From Streptomyces sp. NRRL F-6676 (GTDB taxonomy: Bacteria; Actinomycetota; Actinomycetes; Streptomycetales; Streptomycetaceae), in contig NZ_JOHS01000016.1 of the NCBI RefSeq assembly GCF_000725625.1, positions 167,751 through 231,750 on the forward strand: 64,000 nt of DNA, read 5' to 3'. Shown here one piece after another: positions 16,593 through 25,714 of this stretch (positions within the stretch are counted from its first letter, which is position 1; every line of letters begins with the position of its first letter). The notes beneath the pieces are model-generated. The model ran no database searches. It was not told where the DNA came from and was given only the letters and a program-made list of their open reading frames with translations. A program made the translations under genes and the position numbers.

Positions 16593-18032
16593 CTACAGCA
16601 GTACGCCCACCCGGTCGCGGTAGCCCCGCACGGGCGCCGCATCCCGGTACGGCTCGAGCCGACGCTCGAAGTCCCGTACGTACTCCACCGCCCGCACCGA
16701 CCGCATCTCCGAGGCCTGCGCGGCGGCCTCCGCGCCCAACTGGCAGGCCTGGTCCAGTTCGCCGAGGCCCAGCCGGGCCGAGGCGAGCACCACCCGGCAG
16801 AACAGCCTGCTGCGCGCGAACGCGACCGGCCGCAGCTGAAGCGAGCGTTCCGCGTGCTGCACGGCCGCGCGGTACTGCTGGAGATCCCGGTGGCAGTGCC
16901 CGAACTCGTCGGCGAGCTGGGCCTCGTCGAAGAAGCGGGCCCAGGGCGGGAGCTCGTCCCCGGGCCGGCTGGCCTCCAGGGCCCGCTCGGCCCGGACGAG
17001 CGAGGCCGTGCACGCCCGCACCTCCCCGAGCACCCCGTGCCCGCGCGCCTCGACCGCGTGCAGCAGGGCCTGTACGGCGGGCGGGGCGGTGTTGACGGCG
17101 CCCTGCTGGGCGACGCGGGCGAGCTGCACGGCCTCCCTGCCGTGGCCCAGGTAGATGGCCTGCCTGCTCATCGTCACCAGGACGTACGCCCCGTAGACCC
17201 GGTCACCGGCCGCCTGCGTCAGCCGCAGCGCCTGGACGAAGTAGCGCTGCGCGAGTCCGTGCGCCCCGATGTCGTACGAGGTCCACCCGGCCAGCCGGGT
17301 GAGGTCGGCCGCGGCGGCGAACAGACGGCGTCCGGTCTGCTCCCCGTACGTACCGCGCAACATCGGCTCGACCTCGTGTTCGAGGTAGCGGACGAGGGCC
17401 TGGCGGGCGTGGCCGCCGCCGTAGGCGTGGTCGAGGGTGCGGAACAGCTCGCCGACCGAGCGCAGCGCGGCGATGTCGCCGCCGGTGACCCGCTGGCCGG
17501 GGCCGCGCTCGGAGTGCCCGCGCCGGCGCGGCACGGCCGGGCGGCCCTGCGCGGGCAGCCGTACGGGGCCGGGCTCGCCGTGGGCGACGCGGTCGTCGGC
17601 GCGGCCGATCAGCCAGTCCCGGCTGGGGACGACGAGACCGGCCGGGGTGAAGGCGATCTTGCGGAGCTCGGCATGGCTGCCGGAGTCCTTGCGCCACAGC
17701 CCGCCGACGATGTCGACGGCCTCCTCCGGCGTCGCGGCGAACTCCAGTCCGGCGTAGACGGGGGCGCACGCGTCGAGGCCGAGATCCTGGGCGCTGAGCC
17801 TGCGGCCCAGCCGCCGGGTGAAGACCTCGGCGATCAGCGCGGGCGTGGTGCCGCGGGGCTGCTGGCCGCGCAGCCAGCGGGTGACGGAGGTCTTGTCGTA
17901 TCTGAGGTCGAGTCCGTGTTCGAGGCCGAGCTGGTCCACGCGACGGGCCAGACCTGCGTTGGAGAACCCCGCTTCTGCGATGAGTGCGGCGAGCTGGCGG
18001 TTGGGGGTGCGCTGCGCGGGTCGTTCCGTCAT
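16593..18032 (-). CDS. HTH regulator with a TPR-like helical C-terminus
   Basis: The 479-residue protein begins at ATG 18032. Residues about 10-90 hold an XRE-like HTH (LAALIAEAGFSNAGLARRVDQ ... DKTSVTRWLRGQQPRG). The rest is almost wholly helical with tetratricopeptide-like repeats (AYVLVTMSRQAIYLGHGREAVQLARVAQQGA, LARVRA-type segments). Streptomyces has many such orphan regulators; NsdA, which represses sporulation and antibiotic production, has this architecture. I cannot say whether this is functionally related. It is divergent from lipB across about 400 bp. Confidence 0.85.
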   Translation of the reverse strand: MTERPAQRTPNRQLAALIAEAGFSNAGLARRVDQLGLEHGLDLRYDKTSVTRWLRGQQPRGTTPALIAEVFTRRLGRRLSAQDLGLDACAPVYAGLEFAATPEEAVDIVGGLWRKDSGSHAELRKIAFTPAGLVVPSRDWLIGRADDRVAHGEPGPVRLPAQGRPAVPRRRGHSERGPGQRVTGGDIAALRSVGELFRTLDHAYGGGHARQALVRYLEHEVEPMLRGTYGEQTGRRLFAAAADLTRLAGWTSYDIGAHGLAQRYFVQALRLTQAAGDRVYGAYVLVTMSRQAIYLGHGREAVQLARVAQQGAVNTAPPAVQALLHAVEARGHGVLGEVRACTASLVRAERALEASRPGDELPPWARFFDEAQLADEFGHCHRDLQQYRAAVQHAERSLQLRPVAFARSRLFCRVVLASARLGLGELDQACQLGAEAAAQASEMRSVRAVEYVRDFERRLEPYRDAAPVRGYRDRVGVLL

Positions 18033-18434
18033 CTGTGGTGCGGTCTCCTGCCTTCCGGTGCCGTCCGGGACCGCGGGTTGTCCGCGGGGACTTCGCGAGC
18101 TGTCCGGATCGCCTCTGAGCAGCCGTTTTGGCGCTCACTTCCTGCGTACGTCTGCTGCCGTCGGCGCGAATGTAGCGGAGAGTGAGCGGCCGATCGCACA
18201 CTTCGGCGCCCATTCATCCGATCGTGTGAGGATGCGCCCGACCGGCTGACGAAGCGGGAGCGGGCGGCGGCGCGACGGCCCGTCCGCACGCCCTCGACGT
18301 GCCCTCCGCACACCCCCGCGCGCCCCCCGATCGGCCCCCGATCGGCCCTCTCCGGGGGCCGCTTTCGCACGGACGTACAGTGGCTTGGGCGCGGCGCACG
18401 CGCCCGACACAGTTCGCTGAGGGAGGCGCTCGCC
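18033..18434. other. 402-bp divergent intergenic region between the HTH/TPR regulator and lipB
   Basis: A tandem pair of the 11-mer CCCCCGATCGG lies at 18324-18345, and CCGATCG recurs at about 18191 and 18218. A -10-like TACAGT at about 18375 could serve lipB. No gene is supported here. Confidence 0.5.
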
Positions 18435-19232
18435 GTGGGTGAGGTGCGGTTCGTCCATATGGGGTTCGGCCCGGATGCCGTGGAGTACCAGGAGGCGTGG
18501 GACGAGCAGCGCCGGGTGCACGCGGCACGGTTCGCCGACGAGGTTCCCGACACCGTGCTGCTCCTGGAGCACCCGCCGGTCTACACCGCCGGCCGGCGCA
18601 CGGAGGACAGCGAGCGCCCGCTCGACGGCACGCCCGTCATCGACGTCGACCGCGGCGGCAAGATCACCTGGCACGGGCCCGGACAGCTCGTCGGCTATCC
18701 GATCCAGAAGCTGCCGCGCCCGGTGGACGTCGTGGCGCATGTGCGGCGGCTGGAGGAGGCGCTGATCCGTACGTGTGCGGAGTTCGGTCTGGAGACGACG
18801 CGGGTGGAGGGGCGCAGCGGGGTGTGGGTGCTGGGCGATCCCGTCGAGCAGCGGGCCGCGCTCGGGGGGCTGTCCCTGGACTTCGATCCCCGGCTGGCGG
18901 ACGAGGAGTTCGATCCGCGGCTGAACGGGCCGGAGTACGCGCCCTCGAACGCGGGGCAGCGGCGGGAGGACCGCAAGGTCGCCGCCATCGGGATCCGGGT
19001 CGCCAAGGGCGTCACGATGCACGGGTTCGCGCTGAACGTGAACCCGGACGCGACGTGGTTCGACCGGATCATCCCGTGCGGGATCCGGGACGCGGGCGTC
19101 GCCTCCCTGGCGAGCGAGCTGGGACGGGACGTGACCATCGCGGAGGTGCTGCCGGTGGTGGAGCGGCATCTGCGGGACGTGCTGGAGCACGCGGAGCTGA
19201 AGCCGCGGGTGGTGGAGCGGGCGTCGGCGTAG
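18435..19232 (+). CDS. lipB: Lipoyl(octanoyl) transferase
   Basis: LipB moves octanoate from acyl carrier protein to the target lysine of lipoyl domains, the first step of lipoate assembly. GTG 18435 has GAGGGAGG upstream; length is 265, slightly longer than the enterobacterial enzyme. Conserved motifs are [28 protein letters not shown], the catalytic lysine K181 ([10 protein letters not shown]) and the acyl-thioester cysteine C215 (IIPCGI). lipA follows after about 120 bp. Its products modify the lipoyl domains of the E2 encoded at 2.8-4.6 kb. Confidence 0.96.
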   Translation: MGEVRFVHMGFGPDAVEYQEAWDEQRRVHAARFADEVPDTVLLLEHPPVYTAGRRTEDSERPLDGTPVIDVDRGGKITWHGPGQLVGYPIQKLPRPVDVVAHVRRLEEALIRTCAEFGLETTRVEGRSGVWVLGDPVEQRAALGGLSLDFDPRLADEEFDPRLNGPEYAPSNAGQRREDRKVAAIGIRVAKGVTMHGFALNVNPDATWFDRIIPCGIRDAGVASLASELGRDVTIAEVLPVVERHLRDVLEHAELKPRVVERASA

Positions 19233-19354
19233 GACCGCGCCCCTCCGCGGCGCACCCCTGGTTGCGAGGGGCCCTGCCCGAACCGGTTCAGGACCTGTCC
19301 TCGTACGGGCGTACGCTGGGGTTTGCCGACGAATCGAAGCTACAGGGAGCCGAC

Positions 19355-20320
19355 GTGTCCGCAGTCGCACCCGACGGACGCAAGATGCTGCGCCTGGAGG
19401 TCCGCAACAGCCAGACCCCCATCGAGCGCAAGCCCGAGTGGATCAAGACCCGGGCGAAAATGGGCCCCGAGTACACCAAGATGCAGAGCCTCGTGAAGAG
19501 CGAGGGGCTGCACACGGTCTGTCAGGAGGCCGGTTGTCCGAACATCTACGAATGCTGGGAGGACCGCGAGGCGACCTTCCTCATCGGTGGCGACCAGTGC
19601 ACCCGGCGCTGTGACTTCTGCCAGATCGACACCGGCAAGCCGGAAGCGCTCGACCGTGACGAGCCCCGCCGGGTCGGCGAGTCCGTGGTCACCATGGACC
19701 TGAACTACGCCACCATCACCGGCGTCGCCCGCGACGACCTGGAGGACGGCGGCGCCTGGCTCTACGCCGAGACGGTCCGCCAGATCCACGCGCAGACCGC
19801 CGGCCGGGCCGAGGGCCGGACCAAGGTCGAACTGCTGGCCCCCGACTTCAACGCGGTCCCCGAGCAGCTGGCGGAGGTCTTCTCCGCCCGCCCCGAGGTC
19901 TTCGCCCACAACGTCGAGACGGTGCCGCGGATCTTCAAGCGGATCCGCCCCGGTTTCCGTTACGACCGTTCCCTCCAGGTCATCACCGCGGCCCGGGACT
20001 ACGGCCTGGTGACCAAGTCGAACCTCATCCTCGGCATGGGCGAGACCCGCGAGGAGGTCGTCGACGCGCTCGAGCAGCTGCACGACGCCGGCTGCGAGCT
20101 GATCACGATCACGCAGTACCTGCGGCCGAGCGTCCGCCACCACCCGGTGGAGCGCTGGGTCAAGCCGCAGGAGTTCGTGGAGCTGAAGGAGGAGGCCGAG
20201 CGCATCGGCTTCTCCGGTGTGATGTCCGGCCCGCTCGTCCGGTCCTCGTACCGCGCGGGCCGGCTGTATCGCATGGCCATCGAGAAGCGTGGCGCGTACG
20301 TCGCCTCGCAGGCGGTCTGA
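19355..20320 (+). CDS. lipA: Lipoyl synthase (radical SAM)
   Basis: LipA inserts two sulfurs into octanoyl-E2 using radical SAM chemistry and two Fe-S clusters. GTG 19355 after AGGGAG gives 321 residues, normal length. The auxiliary cluster cysteines are C56, C61 and C67 ([12 protein letters not shown]). The radical SAM triad is C82, C86 and C89 (CTRRCDFC), and the C-terminal RSSYRAG supplies the conserved serine ligand. Upstream in-frame starts would overlap lipB and add unrelated sequence. A perfect terminator hairpin follows. Confidence 0.97.
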   Translation: MSAVAPDGRKMLRLEVRNSQTPIERKPEWIKTRAKMGPEYTKMQSLVKSEGLHTVCQEAGCPNIYECWEDREATFLIGGDQCTRRCDFCQIDTGKPEALDRDEPRRVGESVVTMDLNYATITGVARDDLEDGGAWLYAETVRQIHAQTAGRAEGRTKVELLAPDFNAVPEQLAEVFSARPEVFAHNVETVPRIFKRIRPGFRYDRSLQVITAARDYGLVTKSNLILGMGETREEVVDALEQLHDAGCELITITQYLRPSVRHHPVERWVKPQEFVELKEEAERIGFSGVMSGPLVRSSYRAGRLYRMAIEKRGAYVASQAV

Positions 20321-20351
20321 CCGCTTCTCCTCGCACTCGAACGGCATACGC

Positions 20352-20388
20352 CCGAGCGGCGGCACTGGCACCCAGTGCCGCCGCTCGG
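20352..20388 (+). terminator. Hairpin terminator after lipA
   Basis: A perfect 17-bp stem (20352-20368 with 20372-20388) and a 3-nt loop begin 31 bases after the lipA stop. Confidence 0.85.
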
Positions 20389-20433
20389 CCGTTCCGGGAC
20401 CTGGTGATCGTGTGAATCCGCGCACAGGGCACT

Positions 20434-20453
20434 ACCGGCCGGTACCGGCCGGT
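20434..20453. promoter_or_regulatory. Perfect 20-bp palindrome
   Basis: ACCGGCCGGTACCGGCCGGT is its own reverse complement and lies between the lipA terminator and the small-protein gene. It could be an operator; the regulator is unknown. Confidence 0.35.
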
Positions 20454-20551
20454 TCACCGCGGCCCCGGCGTCCTCGCAGCTAGGGGCTCCGCCCGTGCCG
20501 CGACGGCCGTGTCCGGCGCCGTACCCAGGCTTCATGTCCGTTTGACCGGTC

Positions 20552-20595
20552 GGTCACGTCCTGGTAACACGAAGCGTGACCCTGGGTTCACATCA
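20552..20595 (+). promoter_or_regulatory. 11-nt phased GGTnAC repeats, PHO-box-like
   Basis: Four consecutive 11-nt blocks start GGTCAC, GGTAAC, GCGTGA and GGTTCA (20552, 20563, 20574, 20585). This spacing resembles the direct-repeat units bound by Streptomyces PhoP. The same stretch also forms a GGTCACG/CGTGACC dyad. It lies 50-90 bases upstream of the small-protein ATG. Assignment is tentative. Confidence 0.35.
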
Positions 20596-20644
20596 TGTAG
20601 GGCCCCGACCCTGGCCGCCGTTTTCCCGAGGGGGAACCTCCGTC

Positions 20645-20866
20645 ATGCAGGCCGCACCCGTCCGTGCCACCGCACTTCCGAAGTTCACCGATGCACTCCG
20701 TGCCGTCGAGAGTCTGCTGCTGAGCGGCGGCCAGCGCACCGCCCGTCGCAACGCCTGGAACTCGGTCCTGGAGGACCGCCGCCGGGCCAAGGACCGCGTC
20801 GAGGCCGAGCGCGTCCTCGACGCCGCCGCCCTGCCCCTGCTGACCGGGGTCCGTGTCGACGGCTGA
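20645..20866 (+). CDS. Small conserved-type protein between lipA and DUF4191 gene
   Basis: This is a 73-residue basic, probably all-helical cytosolic protein: MQAAPVRATALPKFTDAL ... AVESLLLSGGQRTARRNAW ... EDRRRAKDRVEAERVLD. ATG 20645 was chosen because GAGGGGGAACC precedes it and the sequence upstream reads as promoter. From memory, Streptomyces genomes keep a small gene at this position after lipA. I know no function. Its third-position GC is typical of real genes. Confidence 0.75.
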   Translation: MQAAPVRATALPKFTDALRAVESLLLSGGQRTARRNAWNSVLEDRRRAKDRVEAERVLDAAALPLLTGVRVDG

Positions 20867-20966
20867 CCGCGCCGCCGTAACGATTCGGCGGGTACGGCGT
20901 CACCCTCCCGCATCGCAGCGGGCACTGCCGTCGTCTGCGCCTGTCGGGACACGTAGACTTCGTGCC

Positions 20967-21665
20967 ATGGCGAGGAAGGAATCCGCGGCGGAGACTGCGA
21001 ACCCCGGGCGACTGAAACAGATCGCCCTGACCTACAAGATGACCCGCAAGGCCGACTCGAAGATCGGTCTTGTACTCGCGGCTGTCGGAATCGTCACTCT
21101 TGGCGTCTTCCTCGCGATCGGTTTCCTGATCGGTCACCCCATCTATCTGGGCATCTTCGGTCTGCTGCTCGCCCTGCTGGCGACGGCGATCGTCTTCGGC
21201 CGGCGGGCCGAGCGCGCGGCGTTCGGGCAGATGGAGGGCCAGCCGGGTGCCGCGGCCGCCGTGCTCGACAACGTCGGGCGCGGATGGACGACGACCCCGG
21301 CGGTGGCGATGAACCGCAGCCAGGACGTGGTGCACCGGGCGGTCGGCAAGGCCGGCATCGTACTGGTGGCCGAGGGCAACCCGAACCGGCTGAAGACGCT
21401 GCTGGCGGCCGAGAAGAAGAAGATGGCCCGCATCGTGGCGGACGTGCCGGTGCACGACGTGATCGTCGGCACGGGCGAGGGCCAGGTCGAGCTCAAGAAG
21501 CTGCGCACGACGATGCTGAAGTACCCGCGGGTCCTGACCGGCCCCCAGGTGACGGCGACCAACGACCGCCTGCGAGCCCTGGGCGACCTGATGAGCAACA
21601 TGCCCCTCCCGAAGGGCCCGATGCCGAAGGGCATGCGGATGCCGAGGGGCGGCCGCCTGCGGTAA
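20967..21665 (+). CDS. DUF4191 membrane protein
   Basis: ATG 20967 gives 232 residues. A basic cytoplasmic N-terminus (MARKESAAETANPGRLKQIALTYK) is followed by two adjacent transmembrane helices (about 35-55 and 60-80). A soluble domain ends in a Met/Pro/Lys/Gly tail (PKGPMPKGMRMPRGGRLR). The family is actinobacterial and of unknown function, and the position next to lipA is widely kept. It converges with the RDD gene across a strong terminator. Confidence 0.88.
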   Translation: MARKESAAETANPGRLKQIALTYKMTRKADSKIGLVLAAVGIVTLGVFLAIGFLIGHPIYLGIFGLLLALLATAIVFGRRAERAAFGQMEGQPGAAAAVLDNVGRGWTTTPAVAMNRSQDVVHRAVGKAGIVLVAEGNPNRLKTLLAAEKKKMARIVADVPVHDVIVGTGEGQVELKKLRTTMLKYPRVLTGPQVTATNDRLRALGDLMSNMPLPKGPMPKGMRMPRGGRLR

Positions 21666-21689
21666 CCGCAGCGCCCACTGGCACAGAGA

Positions 21690-21729
21690 AAAGGGCTCCT
21701 GGCGACCGTACGGTCGCCAGGAGCCCTTT
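21690..21729. terminator. Bidirectional terminator between DUF4191 and RDD genes
   Basis: A perfect 19-bp stem (21690-21708 with 21711-21729) has A-runs on the left and T-runs on the right, so it can work for both convergent genes. Confidence 0.9.
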
Positions 21730-21830
21730 CCGTGCCAGGACCGTGTGCAGCCGCGGGTGCGTCGTGTCTGGTCGTGCCTGCGCGGCGGAGCCGCGGAGTG
21801 AGCACGGCCCCGCGCCCCTTCGGGCGCGGG

Positions 21831-22298
21831 CTACGCCCGCACCTCCACCGTCCCCGCCAGTCGGTCGTGCAGCCCCCGGCCGTCCCGGTCCCACACGAGT
21901 GCCGGGATCGCCAGGCACAGCAGCACCGTCCGCAGGACCGCCCGCCCCGGGCTCACCCGCCCGGACGCCAGCGCCACCACCCGCAGTCCGAACAGCCGCT
22001 TGCCCGGGGTGAACCCGATCGTGCCCACGGTGAGCACCCCCAGGAGGAAGAAGACGAGCAGCGTCCAGTTGCTCGTCGCCTGCCCGTAGCCGTCGGTGAT
22101 CAGGCCGTATGCGATCAGCAGGCACAGCGCCCAGTCCACGACGACCGCTCCGAGCCGCCGCCCGGGCCGGGCGATCGACCCCGGCCCCTCCTCCGGCAGC
22201 CCCAGCTGCTCCCCGCGGTACCCGAAGTCCGCTCCGGCCTCCTCGGCGGCGGCACGGGGCCCGGAGAGCCATGATCCGATTGCTTGCCTGTTGTCCAC
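21831..22298 (-). CDS. RDD-family membrane protein
   Basis: GTG 22298 (VDNRQAIGSWLSGP) gives 155 residues; the longer frame to 22403 would run through the glnA promoter region. The RDD signature is present: R/D in ARPGRRLGAVVVDWALC, two or three transmembrane helices, the GFTPGKRLFGLRVV segment and the DRDGRGLHDRLAGT C-terminus. Proteins of this class are small membrane proteins, some acting as transporters. In many actinobacteria one sits beside glnA. It is divergent from glnA. Confidence 0.88.
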   Translation of the reverse strand: MDNRQAIGSWLSGPRAAAEEAGADFGYRGEQLGLPEEGPGSIARPGRRLGAVVVDWALCLLIAYGLITDGYGQATSNWTLLVFFLLGVLTVGTIGFTPGKRLFGLRVVALASGRVSPGRAVLRTVLLCLAIPALVWDRDGRGLHDRLAGTVEVRA

Positions 22299-22392
22299 CC
22301 GTCCACGGTACTGCGCCCCCGCCGGCGCCCACACGGCCCCCGTCCCACCCCGCGCGGGCGTACGGAGCACGTCACAATGGGGGACGAGCCGG

Positions 22393-22430
22393 TTAACCTC
22401 CACGAAACAAATGGGTCACGCCAGAGAAAT
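22393..22430 (+). promoter_or_regulatory. GlnR-type double box in the glnA promoter
   Basis: TTAAC-N6-GAAAC (22393-22408) is followed after 6 bp by GTCAC-N6-GAAAT (22415-22430). This fits the known GlnR consensus gTnAc-N6-GaAAc as two 22-bp-phased sites. It lies about 100 bases upstream of the glnA ATG, consistent with activation under nitrogen limitation. Confidence 0.8.
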
Positions 22431-22528
22431 CACCCCTCCCTAGGGTCGATAACCGGTTGTGCCACCGCACCGGCCGCACGAACGAACTACCACCCCGGCA
22501 AGGAACGGCCGGGAGTAGGAGGAGCTGG

Positions 22529-23938
22529 ATGTTCCAGAACGCCGACGAGGCCAAGAAGTTCATCGCGGACGAGGACGTCAAGTTCGTCGATGTCCGGTTC
22601 TGCGACCTGCCGGGTGTGATGCAGCACTTCACGGTCCCGGCCGAGGCCTTCGACCCGGCCGAGGAGCTCGCGTTCGACGGCTCCTCGATCCGCGGCTTCC
22701 AGGCCATCCACGAGTCGGACATGGCACTCCGCGCCGACCTGTCCACCGCGCGCGTCGACCCGTTCCGCCGCGACAAGACGGTCAACATCAACTTCTTCAT
22801 CCACGACCCGATCACGGGCGAGCAGTACTCCCGCGACCCTCGCAACGTGGCCAAGAAGGCCGAGGCGTACCTCGCCTCCACCGGCATCGCCGACACCGCG
22901 TACTTCGGCCCGGAGGCCGAGTTCTACGTGTTCGACAGCGTCCGCTTCCGGACCGCCGAGAACGAGTCCTTCTACCACATCGACTCCGAGGCCGGCGCCT
23001 GGAACACCGGCGCGGTCGAGGACAACCGCGGCTACAAGGTGCGCTACAAGGGCGGCTACTTCCCGGTCCCGCCGGTCGACCACTTCGCCGACCTGCGCGC
23101 CGAGATCTCCCTGGAGCTCCAGCGCTCCGGCCTCCAGCTGGAGCGGCTCCACCACGAGGTGGGCACCGCGGGCCAGGCCGAGATCAACTACAAGTTCAAC
23201 ACGCTGCTCGCCGCCGCGGACGACCTCCAGCTCTTCAAGTACATCGTGAAGAACGTCGCCTGGCGCAACGGCAAGACCGCGACCTTCATGCCGAAGCCGA
23301 TCTTCGGCGACAACGGCTCGGGCATGCACATCCACTCCTCGCTGTGGGCGGGCGGCGACCCGCTGTTCTACGACGAGGCCGGTTACGCGGGCCTGTCCGA
23401 CACCGCCCGCTACTACATCGGCGGCATCCTCAAGCACGCCCCGTCGCTGCTGGCCTTCACCAACCCGACGGTGAACTCGTACCACCGCCTGGTGCCGGGC
23501 TTCGAGGCCCCGGTGAACCTCGTGTACTCGCAGCGCAACCGCTCCGCGGCCATGCGTATCCCGATCACGGGTTCGAACGCCAAGGCCAAGCGCGTCGAGT
23601 TCCGCGCCCCGGACTCCTCCGGCAACCCCTACCTCGCCTTCTCGGCGCTGCTGCTCGCGGGCCTGGACGGCATCAAGAACAAGATCGAGCCGGCCGAGCC
23701 GATCGACAAGGACCTCTACGAGCTGGCCCCCGAGGAGCACGCGGGCGTCGCCCAGGTCCCGACCTCGCTCGGCGCGGTCCTCGACCGCCTGGAGGCCGAC
23801 CACGAGTTCCTCCTCCAGGGCGACGTCTTCACGTCCGACCTGATCGAGACGTGGATCGACTTCAAGCGCACCAACGAGATCGCCCCGCTCCAGCTCCGCC
23901 CGCACCCGCACGAGTTCGAGCTGTACTTCGACGTGTGA
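22529..23938 (+). CDS. glnA: Glutamine synthetase type I
   Basis: This enzyme makes glutamine from glutamate, ammonia and ATP as a cytosolic dodecamer and is the main ammonium assimilation enzyme. ATG 22529 follows AGGAGGAG; length 469. Motifs: latch and substrate region [20 protein letters not shown] region [12 protein letters not shown], ammonia-site region NRSAAMRIP, and the adenylylation tyrosine at exactly residue 397 (DLYELAPEE). It should therefore be controlled by GlnE-type adenylylation as well as by GlnR at the promoter. A hairpin follows. The second synthetase, glnII, lies 4 kb downstream. Confidence 0.98.
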   Translation: MFQNADEAKKFIADEDVKFVDVRFCDLPGVMQHFTVPAEAFDPAEELAFDGSSIRGFQAIHESDMALRADLSTARVDPFRRDKTVNINFFIHDPITGEQYSRDPRNVAKKAEAYLASTGIADTAYFGPEAEFYVFDSVRFRTAENESFYHIDSEAGAWNTGAVEDNRGYKVRYKGGYFPVPPVDHFADLRAEISLELQRSGLQLERLHHEVGTAGQAEINYKFNTLLAAADDLQLFKYIVKNVAWRNGKTATFMPKPIFGDNGSGMHIHSSLWAGGDPLFYDEAGYAGLSDTARYYIGGILKHAPSLLAFTNPTVNSYHRLVPGFEAPVNLVYSQRNRSAAMRIPITGSNAKAKRVEFRAPDSSGNPYLAFSALLLAGLDGIKNKIEPAEPIDKDLYELAPEEHAGVAQVPTSLGAVLDRLEADHEFLLQGDVFTSDLIETWIDFKRTNEIAPLQLRPHPHEFELYFDV

Positions 23939-23967
23939 GCCGCCCCGGGCGGGTGTGCGCACCCGTC

Positions 23968-23988
23968 CGACGGCCTCCGGGGCCGTCG
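23968..23988 (+). terminator. Short hairpin after glnA
   Basis: CGACGGCC (23968-23975) pairs with GGCCGTCG (23981-23988), loop TCCGG, 30 bases after the stop. Confidence 0.6.
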
Positions 23989-24142
23989 TCCCTCGTGGAC
24001 GGCGGCCCCGTCGTCGTCCCTCCCGGCCTTTGCCGTCCCTGGGGGCGTTCGGGGGCCGTGCATGGGCCGCGGCGGCGGGCGCGGGCGCACAATGGGGAGT
24101 GGGACGAGTGCCTTACGCCGAGGTACCGCGAGGTGATGCGGA

Positions 24143-25054
24143 ATGCGGAGCCGGTTCCACAGTGATCGGCGGCTGACCGTGCGGATGACGGTCACGATGT
24201 TCCTGCTGGGATTGCTGTACGTGGCCTTCGTGGCCGCGCTGGTCGTGCTGCTGAAGTCGTGGGTGCTGGTCGTGGTGATCGCGGCGGCGGTGCTCGGGGC
24301 GCAGTACTGGTTCTCCGACCGGATCGCGCTCTACGCGATGCACGGGCGGGTCGTGGAGCGCGAGGAGTATCCGGACCTGCACGGGGTCGTGGACCGGCTG
24401 TGTGCCGTCGCGGACATGCCGAAGCCGCTCGTCGCCGTCTCCAACATGGACATGCCGAACGCGTTCGCGACCGGGCGGAACGCCGATCACGCGGTGGTGT
24501 GCGTGACCACGGGGCTGCTGCGGCGGCTGGAGCCCGCGGAGCTGGAGGGCGTCCTCGCGCACGAGCTGTCGCACGTGGCGCACAAGGACGTCGCCGTGAT
24601 CACGATCGCGTCGTTCCTCGGGGTGCTCGCCGGGCTGGTCGTGCGGTTCGCCTTCTACTCGCAGCTGTTCGGGCGGGGCCGGCGGGACCAGAACACGCTG
24701 GCCGTGCTCGGCATCGTGATGGGCGTCTCGGCGGCGGTGTACGCGCTGAGCTTCGTCCTCATCCGTGCGCTGTCCCGGTACCGGGAGCTGGCGGCGGACC
24801 GGGCCGCGGCGCTGCTCACCGGGCGGCCCTCGGCGCTGGCCGCCGCGCTGACCAAGGTCGACGGGGACATCGCGCGCATTCCCAGTGAGGATCTGCGGAC
24901 CGCGCAGGCCTTCAACGCGTTCTACTTCACCCCCGCGTTCGGCAGGGGCGCGGGGTTCGCCCGGCTGTTCTCCACCCATCCGAGTCTGGAGCAGCGGCTG
25001 GAGCAGTTGGGGCGGATCTCGGCGGAGCTGGGTGAGGCCGGGAGGGTGGGCTGA
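24143..25054 (+). CDS. htpX: HtpX-like M48 membrane metalloprotease
   Basis: The 303-residue protein is an integral-membrane zinc protease. Two N-terminal transmembrane helices (about 13-53) precede the zinc motif HELSH (H140, E141, H144). Two more helices (about 150-215) and the third ligand region RYRELAADRAAALLTG follow, ending with the M48 C-terminus (RLFSTHPSLEQRLEQLGRI). HtpX enzymes remove damaged membrane proteins. In actinobacteria this type is paired with pspAB, and here the (broken) pspAB starts 6 bp after the stop, so the two form one operon. Confidence 0.92.
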   Translation: MRSRFHSDRRLTVRMTVTMFLLGLLYVAFVAALVVLLKSWVLVVVIAAAVLGAQYWFSDRIALYAMHGRVVEREEYPDLHGVVDRLCAVADMPKPLVAVSNMDMPNAFATGRNADHAVVCVTTGLLRRLEPAELEGVLAHELSHVAHKDVAVITIASFLGVLAGLVVRFAFYSQLFGRGRRDQNTLAVLGIVMGVSAAVYALSFVLIRALSRYRELAADRAAALLTGRPSALAAALTKVDGDIARIPSEDLRTAQAFNAFYFTPAFGRGAGFARLFSTHPSLEQRLEQLGRISAELGEAGRVG

Positions 25055-25332
25055 GGCGGCGTGGGGTTTCTCGACATCCTGCTCGGGCGGACCAAGCCGG
25101 TCGCGCCGGATCTCGACCAGCTGTTCGCGTTGTCGGCGGCTGCGGTGACGTTGGAGGCGGGGGCCGGGTTCACCCCTACGGGGGAAGGGGCCGTGTGTTT
25201 CGCGATGGTCGAGGGGGCGGCGTTCGAGCAGACGCACCGGGAGGTGCGGGCGTTGCTGGACGCGGATGCGGAGCGGATGGGGGTGGGGGTGGAGCTGCGG
25301 CGGGACGAGTACGGGTATGCGTGGCTCGGGTC

Positions 25333-25382
25333 GCGGCGGGGGCGGGGAAAAACTGCCGTCACAGACCCGGCGCGCCCCACAG
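25333..25382. repeat. Left arm of a perfect 50-bp inverted repeat
   Basis: Bases 25333-25382 are the exact reverse complement of 25715-25764; 332 bp lie between the arms. This arm sits inside pspAB and carries the first frame break. Confidence 0.95.
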
Positions 25383-25636
25383 GTGGGGGAGGTGGCGTCG
25401 GTGGTGAATGACCTGCATGCGGTGAACAGCGCGATGGAGGTGAACGGGTTCGGGGCGCAATTGCTGTGTTCGGTGGTGGGGTTTCGTGAGGCGGGAGTGG
25501 GGGCCGAGGCCGGGGCGGGGGCAGGGCGGCGGTTGGGGCTGGTGTACCTGTTCAAGCGGGGGACGTTCTATCCGTTCGCGCCGGTGGGGGGTGAGCGGCG
25601 GGATACGGCGTTGGAGTTGCGGGTGCGGGGGGTGTT

Positions 25637-25700
25637 GGCCGGGGAGCTGCGGATGGAGTCCGACCGTTGGCCGGGGAGCTGCGGATGGAGTCCGACCTGG
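25637..25700 (+). repeat. 32-bp tandem duplication inside pspAB
   Basis: The unit beginning TTGGCCGGGGAGCTGCGGAT occurs twice at a 32-bp offset (for example GAGTCC at 25656 and 25688). Because 32 is not a multiple of three, it shifts the reading frame. Confidence 0.92.
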
Positions 25701-25714
25701 GGCGCTGGTTCCCG

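Noticed and set aside
18497..19354. Upstream extension of lipA overlapping lipB
   Set aside because: It overlaps lipB almost completely and adds sequence unlike any lipoyl synthase; GTG 19355 with AGGGAG gives the normal length.
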